Source of the DNA: Mycobacterium sp. PSTR-4-N
GTDB lineage: Bacteria; Actinomycetota; Actinomycetes; Mycobacteriales; Mycobacteriaceae
Assembly (NCBI RefSeq): GCF_022348085.1
Contig: NZ_JAKRFN010000002.1
Span: 186,001-250,000, forward strand
Reading direction: 5' to 3'
DNA length: 64,000 nucleotides
Below, piece by piece: positions 19,789-29,086 of the stretch. The notes beneath the pieces are model-generated. The model searched no databases, was not told where the DNA came from, and was given only the letters and a program-made list of their open reading frames with translations. Both the position numbers and the translations under genes were made by a program. Position 1 is the first letter of the stretch. Each line of letters begins with the position of its first letter.

Positions 19789-20447
19789 AGGTGTCCTCCG
19801 TTTGCTGCGTGCGGTTCCCCCCTGACGATGGACTCAGAAGCCGTCGCGCTGCCCACGCAATCACGGACGACCAACTCGTGTGGTTCGACCCGTCTCGAGC
19901 GCATACGATGCTGCGCGAACTCAATGCCGCCCCCGGCAATCAACTGAGCCAACTGATTAGCTGAGCGCTCGCTCGAACCCGGCAATGAACGCTCCGCTAG
20001 GGAGAAGATTAGGACAACCGAGGGGGATGTTTGTGACGATTTCAAGAAAATTGTTGTCGCCGCAAATTTTGGCAGAGCCCGGCAGTTGAAATAGCTACGA
20101 TGCACCGCCATCAAACACCGATGGCGTACTGTCTGGGCTTCGTCGCTGGCCACCGCCCTTCGCGACGTTATCCAAGGATCGACGACCGCGGCACCCCGCC
20201 GGCGCCACCGCCGGCATCAGCAGAGGCGATCGCCTGTCACGGCGCGGCGCGCCGATTCGCAGTGCCCCGGGCCGAGACATCATTGCTCGATGAGCGACCA
20301 GCCCGAGGCGAGAGACGTGCGGCATGCATGGCCGCGAGCCACGGGGACAGGGCGCAAGAGCGCGATCGCACTGCATGAACCAACAGCGGGTCCCGCTCAC
20401 TGGGCAGGAACGGTCACCGGATCTCGCGTTTGCCGACGGGGTTGCGC
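19789..20447. other. Intergenic region upstream of the giant gene
   Basis: This 659-bp stretch lies between the giant gene start and the end of the LLM oxidoreductase gene. Bases ~19,960-20,120 are clearly lower in GC than the surroundings and contain the direct repeat CAACTGA (twice within 19,940-19,960). This is the expected promoter region of the giant gene. The possible short frames here have poor composition, and no RNA motif is recognised. Confidence 0.5.
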
Positions 20448-21440
20448 TCAGGCCAGCGCGGGGATCACTTCGCGCTCGAAGAGTTCGATTCCGGAGCGGT
20501 CGTAGGCCGCCTCGGGGAAGTAGCAGATCACATACTCGCAGCCGAGATCGCGGAGTTCCTGCAGCGCGTCGACGATCTGCTCGGGCGTGCCGCAGCCCGA
20601 CTGCGGGGTGCGCATCGAGTCCACCATCGCGTCGGCAGCGGGGTCGCCCGCCAGAGCGGCGATCCGTTCCCGAACCCTGGTGCGACGGTCGTTGACCTCA
20701 CCCTCGGTCGCCCCGACGATCATGTTCAGGTTGGCCGACCGAACGATCGTGTCGAAGTCGGTGCCGACGTCGCGGCAGTGTGCGGCAAGCACATTCGACT
20801 TGTGCGCGAAGCCCTCCGGCTCCGAGGTGAAGTTCGTGTACTGGGCATACTTCGCCGCGATGCGCAACGTGACCTTCTCCCCGCCACCGGCGATCCACAG
20901 CGGAATTCCGGAGCGCTGCAACGGTTTCGGCGCCACGATCGCGCCCTCAACCTGGTAGTGCGTACCCGAGAAGTCGACCACTCCCTCACGCCATGCATCG
21001 GCCATGATCTGCACTCCCTCGTCGAGGCGAGCAAGGCGCACACCTGCGGAGGGAAATCCGTAACCGTAGGCACGCCATTCGTGTTCGTACCAACCGCCGC
21101 CGATGCCCATCTGGATCCGGCCGCCGGAAATGACGTCACAGGTGGCCGCGACCTTGGCCAGATAAACCGGGTTGCGATAGCTCATCGCCGTGCACATCTG
21201 GCCCAGCTTGATCCGTGAGGTACTGGCCGCGTACGCGGCCATCAGCGACCACGCCTCGTGGGTCGCCTCGGACGTCGGCACGGGGACAGTGTGGAAGTGG
21301 TCGTAGACCCAGAGCGAGTCCCAACTCTCACCACCGTCGACGTAGGCGGCCAGATCGCGCATCACCCCCCACTGATCACCGGGATCGATGCCGACCAGAT
21401 CGAGACGCCAGCCTTGCGGGATGAAGAGTCCGAAGCGCAT
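20448..21440 (-). CDS. LLM-class F420-dependent oxidoreductase
   Basis: A 330-residue luciferase-like monooxygenase-fold protein. It opens with MRFGLFIPQGW, followed by WDSLWVYDHFHTVPVP, RIKLGQMCTAMSYRNP and DVISGGRIQMGIGGGWYEHE, the usual order of family motifs, and a late PLWIAGGGEKVTLR block. Mycobacterial members generally use cofactor F420 rather than FMN, so F420-dependent hydride transfer to an unknown substrate is expected. The start ATG lacks a Shine-Dalgarno sequence, but TAGAGT lies 6 nt before it, suggesting a leaderless transcript. It lies 23 bp downstream of the GlxA-type regulator gene on the same strand. Confidence 0.9.
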   Translation of the reverse strand: MRFGLFIPQGWRLDLVGIDPGDQWGVMRDLAAYVDGGESWDSLWVYDHFHTVPVPTSEATHEAWSLMAAYAASTSRIKLGQMCTAMSYRNPVYLAKVAATCDVISGGRIQMGIGGGWYEHEWRAYGYGFPSAGVRLARLDEGVQIMADAWREGVVDFSGTHYQVEGAIVAPKPLQRSGIPLWIAGGGEKVTLRIAAKYAQYTNFTSEPEGFAHKSNVLAAHCRDVGTDFDTIVRSANLNMIVGATEGEVNDRRTRVRERIAALAGDPAADAMVDSMRTPQSGCGTPEQIVDALQELRDLGCEYVICYFPEAAYDRSGIELFEREVIPALA

Positions 21441-21446
21441 CCCCCG

Positions 21447-21452
21447 ACTCTA
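21447..21452 (-). promoter_or_regulatory. Candidate leaderless -10 (TAGAGT) for the LLM oxidoreductase gene
   Basis: TAGAGT fits TANNNT and ends 6 nt before the ATG at 21440, the arrangement typical of leaderless mycobacterial promoters. There is no AGGAGG-like site. Confidence 0.4.
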
Positions 21453-21463
21453 AGCGCATCCCG

Positions 21464-22438
21464 CTACGGCGCCACCGAACCAGCGAAGCAGCCGCGGTAT
21501 TCGCTCGGTGTGGTGTGCATCTGCCGGACGAAGTGGTAGCGGTAGGTCACCGGTGACTCGAATCCGACACGTGCGGCGATCTGCTCCACCGACAGGACAG
21601 AACTTTCCAATAGCGGCAGGCTGGCCTGAATCCGTTGCTCGGTCAGCCATTTGATCGGCGTGCTGCCCGTCGCCTTGGCGAACTGCCGGAGGAAGCTGCG
21701 CCGCGACATCGCACTCTGAGCCGCCATGTCGTCCAACGTGATCGCCGTATCGAGGTGCTCCAGCGCCCAGGCCATCGCAGCGGCGACACGGCCGTCTGCA
21801 GATGGTGCAGGGACCGGTGTCTCGATGTACTGCGCCTGACCGCCCGCCCGGTGCGGCGCGATGACCAGCCGTCGCGCGACGTCATTGGCCACGGCCGCAC
21901 CATGGTCGGACCGCACGATGTGCAAGCACAGGTCCAGACCTGCTGCGCAGCCCGCGCTGGTGAGCACGCGCCCGTTGTCGACGTAGAGAGGCGTGCGGTC
22001 GATCTCGATGTTCGGATAACGGCGCTGCAGGACGTCGGCGTAGAGCCAGTGGGTGGTCGCCGATCTTCCGTCGAGTACGCCGGCCTCGGCGAGCGCGAAC
22101 GCGCCGGAACAGATCGAGACCAGGCGCGCCCCCCGCTGGTCTGCGGCACGAACGGCCTCGATCAGCGCCGCAGATGCGGGCGCATCGATGTTGCCGACGC
22201 TGGGGATGACGACGGTGTCGGCGCCCGCGAGTTCTGCGAGCCCGTACGACGTGCGCACCGTCGCGCCGCCCAGGAGACGCACCTCGGGCGACTCGGCACA
22301 CAGCTGGACCGAGTACCACGGTTCGCTGATGCCCGCGGAGAATCTCTCGTTGAGTTCGGTGATGCCGAAGATCTCCGCTGCAAGGCCCGACTCGAATCCC
22401 GTCATCCCGTCGTAGGCGAGAATGGCGACAGTGTGCAT
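21464..22438 (-). CDS. GlxA-family transcriptional regulator (DJ-1/PfpI + AraC HTH)
   Basis: 324 residues. The N-terminal ~190 form a DJ-1/PfpI-like domain starting HTVAILAYDGMTGFE, with the nucleophile-elbow-like SICSGAFALAEAG and DGRSATTHW. The C-terminal ~110 are an AraC/XylS double helix-turn-helix (DDMAAQSAMSRRSFLRQF and VEQIAARVGFESPVTYRYHF). Such proteins usually activate neighbouring catabolic or detoxification genes in response to a small ligand. The LLM oxidoreductase gene directly downstream is the obvious candidate target. The start is supported by a TANNNT element 6 nt upstream rather than by a ribosome site. Confidence 0.92.
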   Translation of the reverse strand: MHTVAILAYDGMTGFESGLAAEIFGITELNERFSAGISEPWYSVQLCAESPEVRLLGGATVRTSYGLAELAGADTVVIPSVGNIDAPASAALIEAVRAADQRGARLVSICSGAFALAEAGVLDGRSATTHWLYADVLQRRYPNIEIDRTPLYVDNGRVLTSAGCAAGLDLCLHIVRSDHGAAVANDVARRLVIAPHRAGGQAQYIETPVPAPSADGRVAAAMAWALEHLDTAITLDDMAAQSAMSRRSFLRQFAKATGSTPIKWLTEQRIQASLPLLESSVLSVEQIAARVGFESPVTYRYHFVRQMHTTPSEYRGCFAGSVAP

Positions 22439-22444
22439 GTCACT

Positions 22445-22450
22445 ATCTTA
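22445..22450 (-). promoter_or_regulatory. Candidate leaderless -10 (TAAGAT) for the GlxA-type regulator
   Basis: TAAGAT ends 6 nt before the ATG at 22438. It sits inside the short inverted repeat CACTA...TAGTG, which could be an autoregulatory site. Confidence 0.4.
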
Positions 22451-22508
22451 ACGAGTAGTGGCGTCAGGGCCACTGGTCGCGCCGGAGCGGCCCCCGCATG
22501 ATCGAGTC

Positions 22509-22667
22509 ATGTTCTACAAGCGACCGCCACGCACGCTCGACCATCGGTTCTTCCGCCTCCTTCGCGAGGCCGTCGCCGGCATTCACGCCGCCAACGGCAT
22601 CGCCCACGGAGTGGCGCCGGCGTCCACGTCGGCCGCCCGCGGGTCCGAGGAGCCGTCACCCCGCTGA
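22509..22667 (+). CDS. Possible 52-residue basic protein
   Basis: The frame reads MFYKRPPRTLDHRFFRLLREAVAGIHAANGI and so on to a TGA at 22665. The first 32 residues look like a basic amphipathic helix; the tail is low complexity. It is divergent from the GlxA-type gene. No strong ribosome site is present, and the family is not recognised. It could be spurious. Confidence 0.3.
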   Translation: MFYKRPPRTLDHRFFRLLREAVAGIHAANGIAHGVAPASTSAARGSEEPSPR

Positions 22668-22753
22668 GCCCTCCAAGCCGAGCGCGGCCACGCGGCGCAA
22701 CGACAAAGGGCTGCGCCTCTACGAGACGATGCCGCTACCTGCTGACACATGAA

Positions 22754-22788
22754 GAATCCCCCGGAGCCGTTGCAGCTCCGGGGGATTC
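22754..22788 (-). terminator. Hairpin terminator of the fadAB operon
   Basis: A perfect 14-bp stem (GAATCCCCCGGAGC and its complement) with a 7-nt loop, 12 bp beyond the fadB stop. There is no long T-run, as is usual in mycobacteria. Confidence 0.75.
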
Positions 22789-22800
22789 GACTGATGACTA

Positions 22801-24948
22801 CTAGCTCGTCAGCGACGACGGCGGGGTGAACCGCTCGCCGTACTTGGCCGCCAGTTCCTTCGCGCGGGCGACAAAGGCGTCCTTGCCGACGCCGCCGGCG
22901 CCCTGGTAGCCGACGATGAACTGCGCCGACCCACCCGTGTAGGGCGGGTAGCCGATGCCCATGATCGAGCCGATGTTCGCATCGGCGGTCGAGGTCAGCA
23001 CGCCCTCGTCGAGACACTTCTGCGTCTCGAGCGCCTCGGCGAACAGCATCCGATCGATCATGTCCTGCAGCGGCATCTCGGTGTTCGTACCACCGAACGT
23101 GTCGGCCAGGCCCTCCCACAAACCGACGCGCTTGCCGTCGACGTACTCATAGAAGCCCGCGCCCTTGAGCCGCGACGGACGACCGATTTCGATCATCTTG
23201 TTGACGACCGCCTCGGCCGGGTGCGGCTCGTAGGTGCCGCCCGCCGCCTCGGTCGCTTTGCGGGTCTCGCCGGCGATCTTCTGCATCAGCTCGAGGTTCA
23301 GCTCATCGGAGAGCTGCAGCGGGGCCGCCGGGTAACCGGCCTGCGAACCTGCCTGCTCGATGCTGGCCGCGGGCACACCCTCGCCCAGCATCGCCAGTGC
23401 CTCGTTGACGAACGTGCCGATGACGCGGGAGGTGAAGAAGCCGCGGCTGTCGTTGACCACGATCGGCGTCTTGCCGATGGCCAGCGTGTAGTCGAACACC
23501 CGGGCCAACGCTTCGTCAGAGGTCTTCTCGCCCTTGATGATCTCCACCAGAGGCATCTTGTCCACCGGAGAGAAGAAGTGGATACCGATGAAGTCCTCTT
23601 GGCGCTTCACACCGGTCGCAAGACCGGTGATCGGCAGCGTCGAGGTGTTCGACCCCAGCAGTGCGTTGGGTTCGACGATGTCCTCGATCTCCTGGAACAC
23701 CTTGTGCTTGAGGTCCTGGTTCTCGAACACCGCTTCGATGACGAAGTCGACGCCCTTCAAATCCTGCGGGTCGGCCGTGGGATGGATGCGGCCCAGCAGA
23801 GCGTCGGAGCGCTCCTGAGTGGTGCGTCCGCGCTCGAGAGCCTTGGCCTCCAGCTTCTCGGAGTAACCCTTGCCCTTGTCGGCGGCTTCCTGCGAAACAT
23901 CCTTCAGCACCACGTCGTAACCGGCCTTGGCCGAGACGTAGGCGATGCCGGCGCCCATCATGCCCGCGCCCAGCACACCGATCTTGCGGATCTCCTGCTT
24001 GGCGATGCCGTCAGGACGAGATGCGCCGCCGTTGATCGCCTGCAGATCCAAGAAGAACGCCTGGATCATGTTCTTGGCGGTCTGGCCGGTCACCAGCGAG
24101 GTGAAGTAGCGGCTCTCGATGCGGGTGGCGGTGTCGAAGTCGACCTGGGCACCTTCGACGGCCGCGTCGAGAATCGCGCGTGGCGCAGGCATCGGAGCAC
24201 CCTTGAGCTGCTTGCGCAGCAGCGCCGGGAACGACGGCAGGATCGCGGCGAGCGCGGGATGCGACGGCGTGCCGCCGGGCATCTTGTAGCCCTTCTGATC
24301 CCAGGGCTGGGTGTGGGCTTCCGGATTGGCTTTGATCCAGGCCTTGGCGGCCGGCACCAATTCCTCGACGCTGCCGACCAATTCGTCGACCAGACCGATG
24401 TCCTTGGCCTTACCCGGCTTGAAACGCGTTCCCTGCGAGAGGATCTCCATGAACGCCTTCTGGATACCGAACATCCGCACGGTGCGCGCCACGCCGCCGC
24501 CGCCGGGCAGCAGACCCAGGGTGACCTCGGGCAGGCCGATGACCACACCCTTGGTGTCGGCGGCGATGCGGTGGTGGCACGCGAGAGCGATCTCCAAACC
24601 ACCGCCGAGAGCGGCACCGTTGATGGCGGCGACCACGGGCACGCCGAGGGTCTCCAGCTTGCGCAGGTCGGCCTTGATGAACTCCACCTCGGCGAACGAC
24701 TCCGCGGCGTTCTCCGGGCCCACCTTCATCATGCCCTTGAGATCGCCACCGGCGAAGAACGTCTTCTTCGCGCTGGCGATCACCACACCGGTGATCGAAT
24801 CCTTCTCCTGCACAAGCCGCTCCACGGCATTGTGCATGGACTCCTTGTAGTGCTCGTTCATCACGTTGGCCGACCCGGTCGGGTCGTCCAGCGTCAGGGT
24901 GACGATGCCGTCGGCATCCTTGTCCCACTGAATAGTGTTCTCTGCCAT
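22801..24948 (-). CDS. fadB: Fatty-acid oxidation complex alpha subunit (enoyl-CoA hydratase / 3-hydroxyacyl-CoA dehydrogenase)
   Basis: 715 residues, matching Rv0860. The N-terminal ~200 are an enoyl-CoA hydratase/crotonase domain (VVAAINGAALGGGLEIALAC, oxyanion region). The NAD-binding 3-hydroxyacyl-CoA dehydrogenase domain begins at GVLGAGMMGAGIAYVSAK (GxGxxG), has the catalytic-His motif IHFFSPVDKMPLVE, and ends with the two helical dehydrogenase C-terminal domains. With FadA it forms the trifunctional beta-oxidation complex. Two ATGs are possible (24954 and 24948). The second is preferred because AGGAG lies 8 nt upstream. The frame continues upstream into fadA, which explains the longer apparent ORF. 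It starts 11 bp after the fadA stop. Confidence 0.95.
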   Translation of the reverse strand: MAENTIQWDKDADGIVTLTLDDPTGSANVMNEHYKESMHNAVERLVQEKDSITGVVIASAKKTFFAGGDLKGMMKVGPENAAESFAEVEFIKADLRKLETLGVPVVAAINGAALGGGLEIALACHHRIAADTKGVVIGLPEVTLGLLPGGGGVARTVRMFGIQKAFMEILSQGTRFKPGKAKDIGLVDELVGSVEELVPAAKAWIKANPEAHTQPWDQKGYKMPGGTPSHPALAAILPSFPALLRKQLKGAPMPAPRAILDAAVEGAQVDFDTATRIESRYFTSLVTGQTAKNMIQAFFLDLQAINGGASRPDGIAKQEIRKIGVLGAGMMGAGIAYVSAKAGYDVVLKDVSQEAADKGKGYSEKLEAKALERGRTTQERSDALLGRIHPTADPQDLKGVDFVIEAVFENQDLKHKVFQEIEDIVEPNALLGSNTSTLPITGLATGVKRQEDFIGIHFFSPVDKMPLVEIIKGEKTSDEALARVFDYTLAIGKTPIVVNDSRGFFTSRVIGTFVNEALAMLGEGVPAASIEQAGSQAGYPAAPLQLSDELNLELMQKIAGETRKATEAAGGTYEPHPAEAVVNKMIEIGRPSRLKGAGFYEYVDGKRVGLWEGLADTFGGTNTEMPLQDMIDRMLFAEALETQKCLDEGVLTSTADANIGSIMGIGYPPYTGGSAQFIVGYQGAGGVGKDAFVARAKELAAKYGERFTPPSSLTS

Positions 24949-24959
24949 GGTCATATCTC

Positions 24960-26171
24960 CTAGACGCGCTCGATGATGGTGGCCACGCCCATGCCGCCGC
25001 CGATGCACAGCGTGACAAGTGCACGCCGCGCGCCGCGCCGCTCGAGCTCGTCGACCATGGTGCCGGTGATCATGGCGCCGGTGGCACCCAACGGGTGTCC
25101 CATCGCGATGGCGCCACCGTTGACGTTGAGCTTCTCGTCGGGGATGTTCAAGTCCTTCTGGAACTTCAGCACCACCGAGGCGAACGCCTCGTTCAGCTCG
25201 AACAGGTCGATGTCGTCCACGGTCAGGCCCGCCCGGTCGAGCACCTTCTTGGTGGCCGGCGTCGGACCGGTCAGCATGATGACGGGGTCGGCACCGGACG
25301 TCGCGGTCGCGACGATGCGGGCGCGCGGGGTGAGGCCCTGCGACTGGCCGGCCTTCTCGCTGCCGATCAGCACCAGCGCCGCGCCGTCGACGATGCCGGA
25401 GCTGTTGCCGCCGGTGTGGACGTGGTTGATCTTCTCGACATAGTGGTACTTCTGCAGCGCCACATCGTCGAAGCCACCCATCGCGCCGATACCGTCGAAC
25501 GCGGTCTTGAGCTTGGCCAGACCTTCGGGTGTGGTGTCGGGCCGCATGTGCTCGTCGTGGTCGAGCACGACGAGGCCGTTCTGGTCCTTGACCGGGACCA
25601 CGGACTTGGCGAAGTAGCCACCCGACCACGCTGCGGCCGCCCGCTGCTGGCTGCGCAGCGCGTAGGCGTCGACGTCCTCGCGGGAGAAGCCCTCGATGGT
25701 GGCGATCAGGTCGGCCCCGATGCCCTGCGGGACGAAGCCGACGCGGTAGTTGGTCTCCGGGTCACTGGCCCAGGCGCCGCCGTCAGAGCCCATCGGCACC
25801 CGGCTCATCGACTCGACGCCGCCGGCCAGCACCAGGTCGTCCCAGCCGGAGCGCACCTTCTGGGCGCCCAGGTTGACGGCCTCCAGGCCCGAGGCGCAGA
25901 AGCGGTTGAGCTGGAATCCGCCGGTGGTCTCGGGCAGGCCGGCCACCAGGCCCGCGGTGCGAGCGATGTCGCCGCCCTGGTCGCCGACCGGGGACACGAC
26001 ACCGAGGATCACGTCGCTGATCAGCGTCTCGTCCAGGTCGGGGTACCGCGACCGGATCTCGTCGATCAGACCGACGACGAGGTTGACGGGCTTGATCTCG
26101 TTCAGCGACCCGTTGCGCTGCTTGCCGCGCGGGGTTCGGATCGCCTCGTAGATGAAGGCTTCTTCGGACAT
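24960..26171 (-). CDS. fadA: Acetyl-CoA acyltransferase (3-ketoacyl-CoA thiolase)
   Basis: 403 residues with the complete thiolase pattern: acyl-accepting Cys in [30 protein letters not shown] with the active His, and the C-terminal CIGGGMG Cys motif near the end. It performs thiolytic cleavage of 3-ketoacyl-CoA as the beta subunit of the trifunctional complex with FadB (Rv0859-Rv0860 pair). The start is supported by GGAG ahead of ATG (ctGGAGatcacATG). First gene of the fadA-fadB operon. Confidence 0.95.
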   Translation of the reverse strand: MSEEAFIYEAIRTPRGKQRNGSLNEIKPVNLVVGLIDEIRSRYPDLDETLISDVILGVVSPVGDQGGDIARTAGLVAGLPETTGGFQLNRFCASGLEAVNLGAQKVRSGWDDLVLAGGVESMSRVPMGSDGGAWASDPETNYRVGFVPQGIGADLIATIEGFSREDVDAYALRSQQRAAAAWSGGYFAKSVVPVKDQNGLVVLDHDEHMRPDTTPEGLAKLKTAFDGIGAMGGFDDVALQKYHYVEKINHVHTGGNSSGIVDGAALVLIGSEKAGQSQGLTPRARIVATATSGADPVIMLTGPTPATKKVLDRAGLTVDDIDLFELNEAFASVVLKFQKDLNIPDEKLNVNGGAIAMGHPLGATGAMITGTMVDELERRGARRALVTLCIGGGMGVATIIERV

Positions 26172-26265
26172 GTGATCTCCAGGTCCTGTTCAAATCGGAT
26201 TCCGCGATGCGCCCATGACGGACGCCGCGGGGAGGCTGCTCCTCTAGCGGCATGCTAGCAGCCTC

Positions 26266-26285
26266 GCCCAACCGCTTGGTTGGGC
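26266..26285. promoter_or_regulatory. Palindrome upstream of fadA (possible operator)
   Basis: GCCCAACC-GCTT-GGTTGGGC is a perfect inverted repeat about 95 bp upstream of the fadA start. TAGCAT at 26252-26257 (minus strand) could be the fadA -10, which would place the palindrome in the -35 area. Alternatively it is a small hairpin. Confidence 0.4.
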
Positions 26286-26304
26286 CCTGGAGTCACCCGG
26301 CGAG

Positions 26305-26354
26305 CAGACGAGAACTCGAGCTATCGGAGGTCAGATAGCTCGAGTTCGCGTCTG
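26305..26354 (-). terminator. Hairpin terminator of the 62-residue protein gene
   Basis: 21-bp arms (CAGACGAGAACTCGAGCTATC-type, one mismatch) with an 8-nt loop, 16 bp beyond the stop at 26371. The stem includes CTCGAG. Confidence 0.7.
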
Positions 26355-26370
26355 GTCGCGGGAGGAAGGG

Positions 26371-26559
26371 TTAGTCGGGTGAGCCTTCGGTGTCGTCGAA
26401 GAACGACCACTCGCCGTCGTGCTCGACCTCCATGCGCCACCCCAGCTCCGAGTTGTCCGCCTTCTGGTCGACGAACCAGGCGTGCGCGTCGTCGGCGTTC
26501 TCGATGTCCTTGGTGTCGACGACGTCACCCTTGGGGTTGAGCACACGGTAGGTAGCCAT
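26371..26559 (-). CDS. Small conserved-looking acidic protein (62 aa)
   Basis: Reads MATYRVLNPKGDVVDTKDIE, then a block with AHAWFVDQKADNSELGWR and a terminal WSFFDDTEGSPD. Balanced composition, Trp and aromatic content, and a dedicated terminator support a real gene. The frame extends 11 residues upstream to 26592, but the internal ATG gives the more natural start. No known family or function; it looks like a small single-domain cytosolic protein with a beta-strand-rich N-terminus. Confidence 0.65.
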   Translation of the reverse strand: MATYRVLNPKGDVVDTKDIENADDAHAWFVDQKADNSELGWRMEVEHDGEWSFFDDTEGSPD

Positions 26560-26610
26560 GCGCGGGGTGTTCCCCCGCACCGGGCGTCGCACACCTCGAG
26601 AAATCTGACG

Positions 26611-27627
26611 TCAAACAGCCACGGATTGTCGTCCCACCAGACCGCGCAGCACGTGCGCCGACAGCAGGCCCAGCGCCACGGCTTGTGACGCGCAGGCCGC
26701 GCGGTTGGACGCACCCAATTTCACCGATGCACTCTCCAGGTGATGTCCCGCCGTGCGGGCACTGATGTAAAGATGCTCCGCGATCTGCGCGTTAGTCAGG
26801 CCGCACACGGCCAGCGTCAAGGCGTCCAGTTCGCGAGCCGTGATTCCCAGTGGTAGCGGTGCCCGCGTCACCAGGAGCACCGCGCACAGGCTGTCTCCCC
26901 GGAACCGCGGTGAGGTTCCGATGCGCCGCACATGCAGCCACTCGCCGCCGTCGTGAATCCTCAGGCCGTCGACGGCACATGCTGCGGCGGTGCGAAACAT
27001 GCAGGCGAGTTCTCCGACGAGAAGCGGATCCAGCAGCTCGGTGGTGGTGTCCCCGCGCCGCAGCAGGTGGACGCGGCCGTGCTCGTCGACCGCCCACGCC
27101 TGTGCCTCCGGCGCCACGAGCTCGGCCACCATCCGCGGGCGCACGGAGAAGTCGAGCTGCGCGGCGATCTGCGCCCGCAACGTGTTGATCTCCGCCACGT
27201 CGCCGTCGCTGGGATAGCGCGGATCGTCGCAGTTGACGTGGAGAGTGCCGACGTAGGTGCCGTCGGCAGTCACCAGACGCGCGGACAGGCCTTCGTCGAA
27301 TCCCGCCGGACGGAACACGTTGTTGACCGAGTAGCCCTCGCGGTAGTCGGGAAAATCGCGCCAGCGCAACGCCCCGAGACCGTGGACTCGCATCGCGTCG
27401 AACAGGGGGTCGTTGTCGACGAACCACGAATTGAAGTGCTCCATCACCTGCTCCGGGTAGTCACGGTTCGCGACACCGACATGACAACGCTGAATCGGAT
27501 CCCACAGGCAGATCGCCGACGCCGACGACGCGGCGCGGGCACCCAACGCATCGAGCATGTCGTGGGCCCGAGTCTCCATGCTCAGCGCACTTCCGAGTAC
27601 GTCGCCGTAGATCCCAGCCATGCTCAC
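26611..27627 (-). CDS. LuxR-family transcriptional regulator
   Basis: 338 residues. The C-terminus carries the LuxR/GerE helix-turn-helix (LGITARELDALTLAVCGLTN, AQIAEHLYISARTAGHHLES, KLGASNRAA). The ~260-residue N-terminal region looks like a sensory domain (VGVANRDYPEQVMEHFNSWF, DPRYPSDGDVAEINTLRAQI), GAF-like by general appearance. The start is GTG 27627 or ATG 27621, both after GAAGGA. It is transcribed away from the urtA-urease operon, and the shared 213-bp region holds a perfect palindrome, so it is the best candidate regulator of that operon. Ligand unknown. Confidence 0.85.
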   Translation of the reverse strand: MSMAGIYGDVLGSALSMETRAHDMLDALGARAASSASAICLWDPIQRCHVGVANRDYPEQVMEHFNSWFVDNDPLFDAMRVHGLGALRWRDFPDYREGYSVNNVFRPAGFDEGLSARLVTADGTYVGTLHVNCDDPRYPSDGDVAEINTLRAQIAAQLDFSVRPRMVAELVAPEAQAWAVDEHGRVHLLRRGDTTTELLDPLLVGELACMFRTAAACAVDGLRIHDGGEWLHVRRIGTSPRFRGDSLCAVLLVTRAPLPLGITARELDALTLAVCGLTNAQIAEHLYISARTAGHHLESASVKLGASNRAACASQAVALGLLSAHVLRGLVGRQSVAV

Positions 27628-27687
27628 GTGTTCCTTCGCCGTCCCGCCGGTCCGTCACGCCATCATGTGCAGGCGGTGTTTCTGGGA

Positions 27688-27716
27688 CGTTTCCGATGCG
27701 AGGCAGCGCGGAAACG
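27688..27716. promoter_or_regulatory. Inverted repeat in the luxR/urtA divergent region
   Basis: Perfect 8-bp arms CGTTTCCG and CGGAAACG with a 13-nt spacer. Possible second regulator site next to the 27728-27743 palindrome. Confidence 0.4.
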
Positions 27717-27727
27717 GTGCGCCGATT

Positions 27728-27743
27728 TGGGAGATTTCTCCCA
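27728..27743. promoter_or_regulatory. 16-bp palindrome, candidate operator for the urease operon
   Basis: TGGGAGATTTCTCCCA is a perfect palindrome 98 bp upstream of the urtA-like ATG and 101 bp from the luxR start. Palindromes of this size in divergent regions are typical LuxR-type binding sites. Confidence 0.6.
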
Positions 27744-27840
27744 TGGTCGGCTCGCGCTGGTCTTCCTAGGCTGGGCGACACCCAAACACTGGTCCCACAG
27801 CGCGGTGCGGACATCGACACCTCACCGAGGGGCGACCCCC

Positions 27841-29082
27841 ATGAACAGAATCCGTTGCACCATCGCGCTGCTCGCCGCCGCGGCAACTGTCCTCGCCGGA
27901 TGTGGCAGCAGGGCGGGAGACGAGAACGCCGCCGCTTCACGGACCGGCTGCGCCGACACCTCCGGCGACGTCGTCAAAATCGGGGCGATCAACTCCCTCT
28001 CGGGCGGGCTCGCGGTCAGCGAGTCGGTGATCCGCGACGCGATCGTGCTGGCGGTCGAACAAGTCAACGCCTCCGGCGGGGTATTGGGCAAGCAATTGCA
28101 GCTGGTCGGTGAAGACGGTGCGTCAGAGCCCACGATCTTCGCGGAGAAGGCCCAGAAGCTGGTTCAATCTGATTGTGTTGCCGCAGTTTTCGGCGGATAC
28201 ACCTCAGCCAGCCGCAAGGCGATGCTGCCGGTCTTCGAAGACGACAACGCACTGCTCTACTACGGCCAGCAGTACGAGGGCCTGGAGAGCTCGCCCAACA
28301 TCTTCTACACCGGCGCGACCACCAACCAGCAGATCATCCCCTCGCTGGACTACCTGAAGCAACAGGGTGTCAAGTCGCTCTACCTGGTCGGCAGTGACTA
28401 CGTGTTCCCCCGGACCTCGAATGCGATCGTGAAGGCATATGCCAAGGCCAACGGCATCGAGATCAAGGGTGAGGACTACACACCGCTGGGCTCGACCGAC
28501 TTCTCGACCATCGTCAACAAGATCCGCACCGCCGATGCAGACGCCGTGTTCAACGTCGTCGTCGGCGATTCCCTGGTTGCCTTCTTCCGCGAGTACCAGA
28601 ACTCCGGCCTGACCGCCGAAGCCATGCCGGTGATGTCGATGTGCGTGGGCGAGGAAGAGGTCCGCAGCATCGGGGCTCGAACTCTGACGGGCCAGCTCTC
28701 GTCGTGGAACTATTACCAAACGCTCGACACGCCGCAGAACGCGACGTTCGTCGCCGACTTCAAGAAGCGGTTCGGCGCCGACCGGGTGACCTCGGATCCG
28801 ATGGAGTCCGCCTACGCCGCTGTCTACCTGTGGAAAGCGTCGGTGGAGAAGGCCAAGTCATTCGGCGTCGACGACATCCGCATCGCCGCCGGAGGCGTGT
28901 CGATCGACGCCCCCGAGGGCAGGATGACCGTCGACGGCGAGAACCACCACGTGACCAAAACCGCGCGAATCGGCCGAGTGGGTGCGGACGGACTGATCTA
29001 TCAGGTGTGGCAGTCGCCGGCGCCGATCGAACCCGACCCCTACCTCAAGGGCTACCCCTGGGCCGCGGGAATCACGGGCTGA
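27841..29082 (+). CDS. UrtA-like urea/amide ABC transporter substrate-binding lipoprotein
   Basis: 413 residues. Signal peptide [21 protein letters not shown] has a good lipobox (LAGC, lipid Cys 21). The mature part is the UrtA/FmdD-type branch of the branched-chain amino-acid-binding family: [69 protein letters not shown]. It stops 4 bp before ureAB, so it is cotranscribed with urease, which points to urea or a short-chain amide as ligand. The matching permease and ATPase genes (UrtBCDE) are not in the operon or elsewhere in the window as a urea-type set. It may use another transporter or act as a receptor. The frame is open far upstream into the luxR gene, but the lipoprotein signal fixes the start. 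Confidence 0.88.
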   Translation: MNRIRCTIALLAAAATVLAGCGSRAGDENAAASRTGCADTSGDVVKIGAINSLSGGLAVSESVIRDAIVLAVEQVNASGGVLGKQLQLVGEDGASEPTIFAEKAQKLVQSDCVAAVFGGYTSASRKAMLPVFEDDNALLYYGQQYEGLESSPNIFYTGATTNQQIIPSLDYLKQQGVKSLYLVGSDYVFPRTSNAIVKAYAKANGIEIKGEDYTPLGSTDFSTIVNKIRTADADAVFNVVVGDSLVAFFREYQNSGLTAEAMPVMSMCVGEEEVRSIGARTLTGQLSSWNYYQTLDTPQNATFVADFKKRFGADRVTSDPMESAYAAVYLWKASVEKAKSFGVDDIRIAAGGVSIDAPEGRMTVDGENHHVTKTARIGRVGADGLIYQVWQSPAPIEPDPYLKGYPWAAGITG

Positions 29083-29086
29083 CACC

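Noticed and set aside
20095..20400. Possible 101-residue minus-strand protein in the region before the LLM gene
   Set aside because: Low-complexity Arg/Pro/Ser composition, no ribosome site, no domain-like pattern.
24949..25629. Upstream extension of fadB into fadA
   Set aside because: This part is out-of-frame fadA sequence; the fadB domain begins at the ATG after AGGAG.
26932..27840. Upstream extension of the urtA-like gene (716-residue frame)
   Set aside because: It runs antisense through the luxR gene; the lipoprotein signal peptide fixes the start at 27841.
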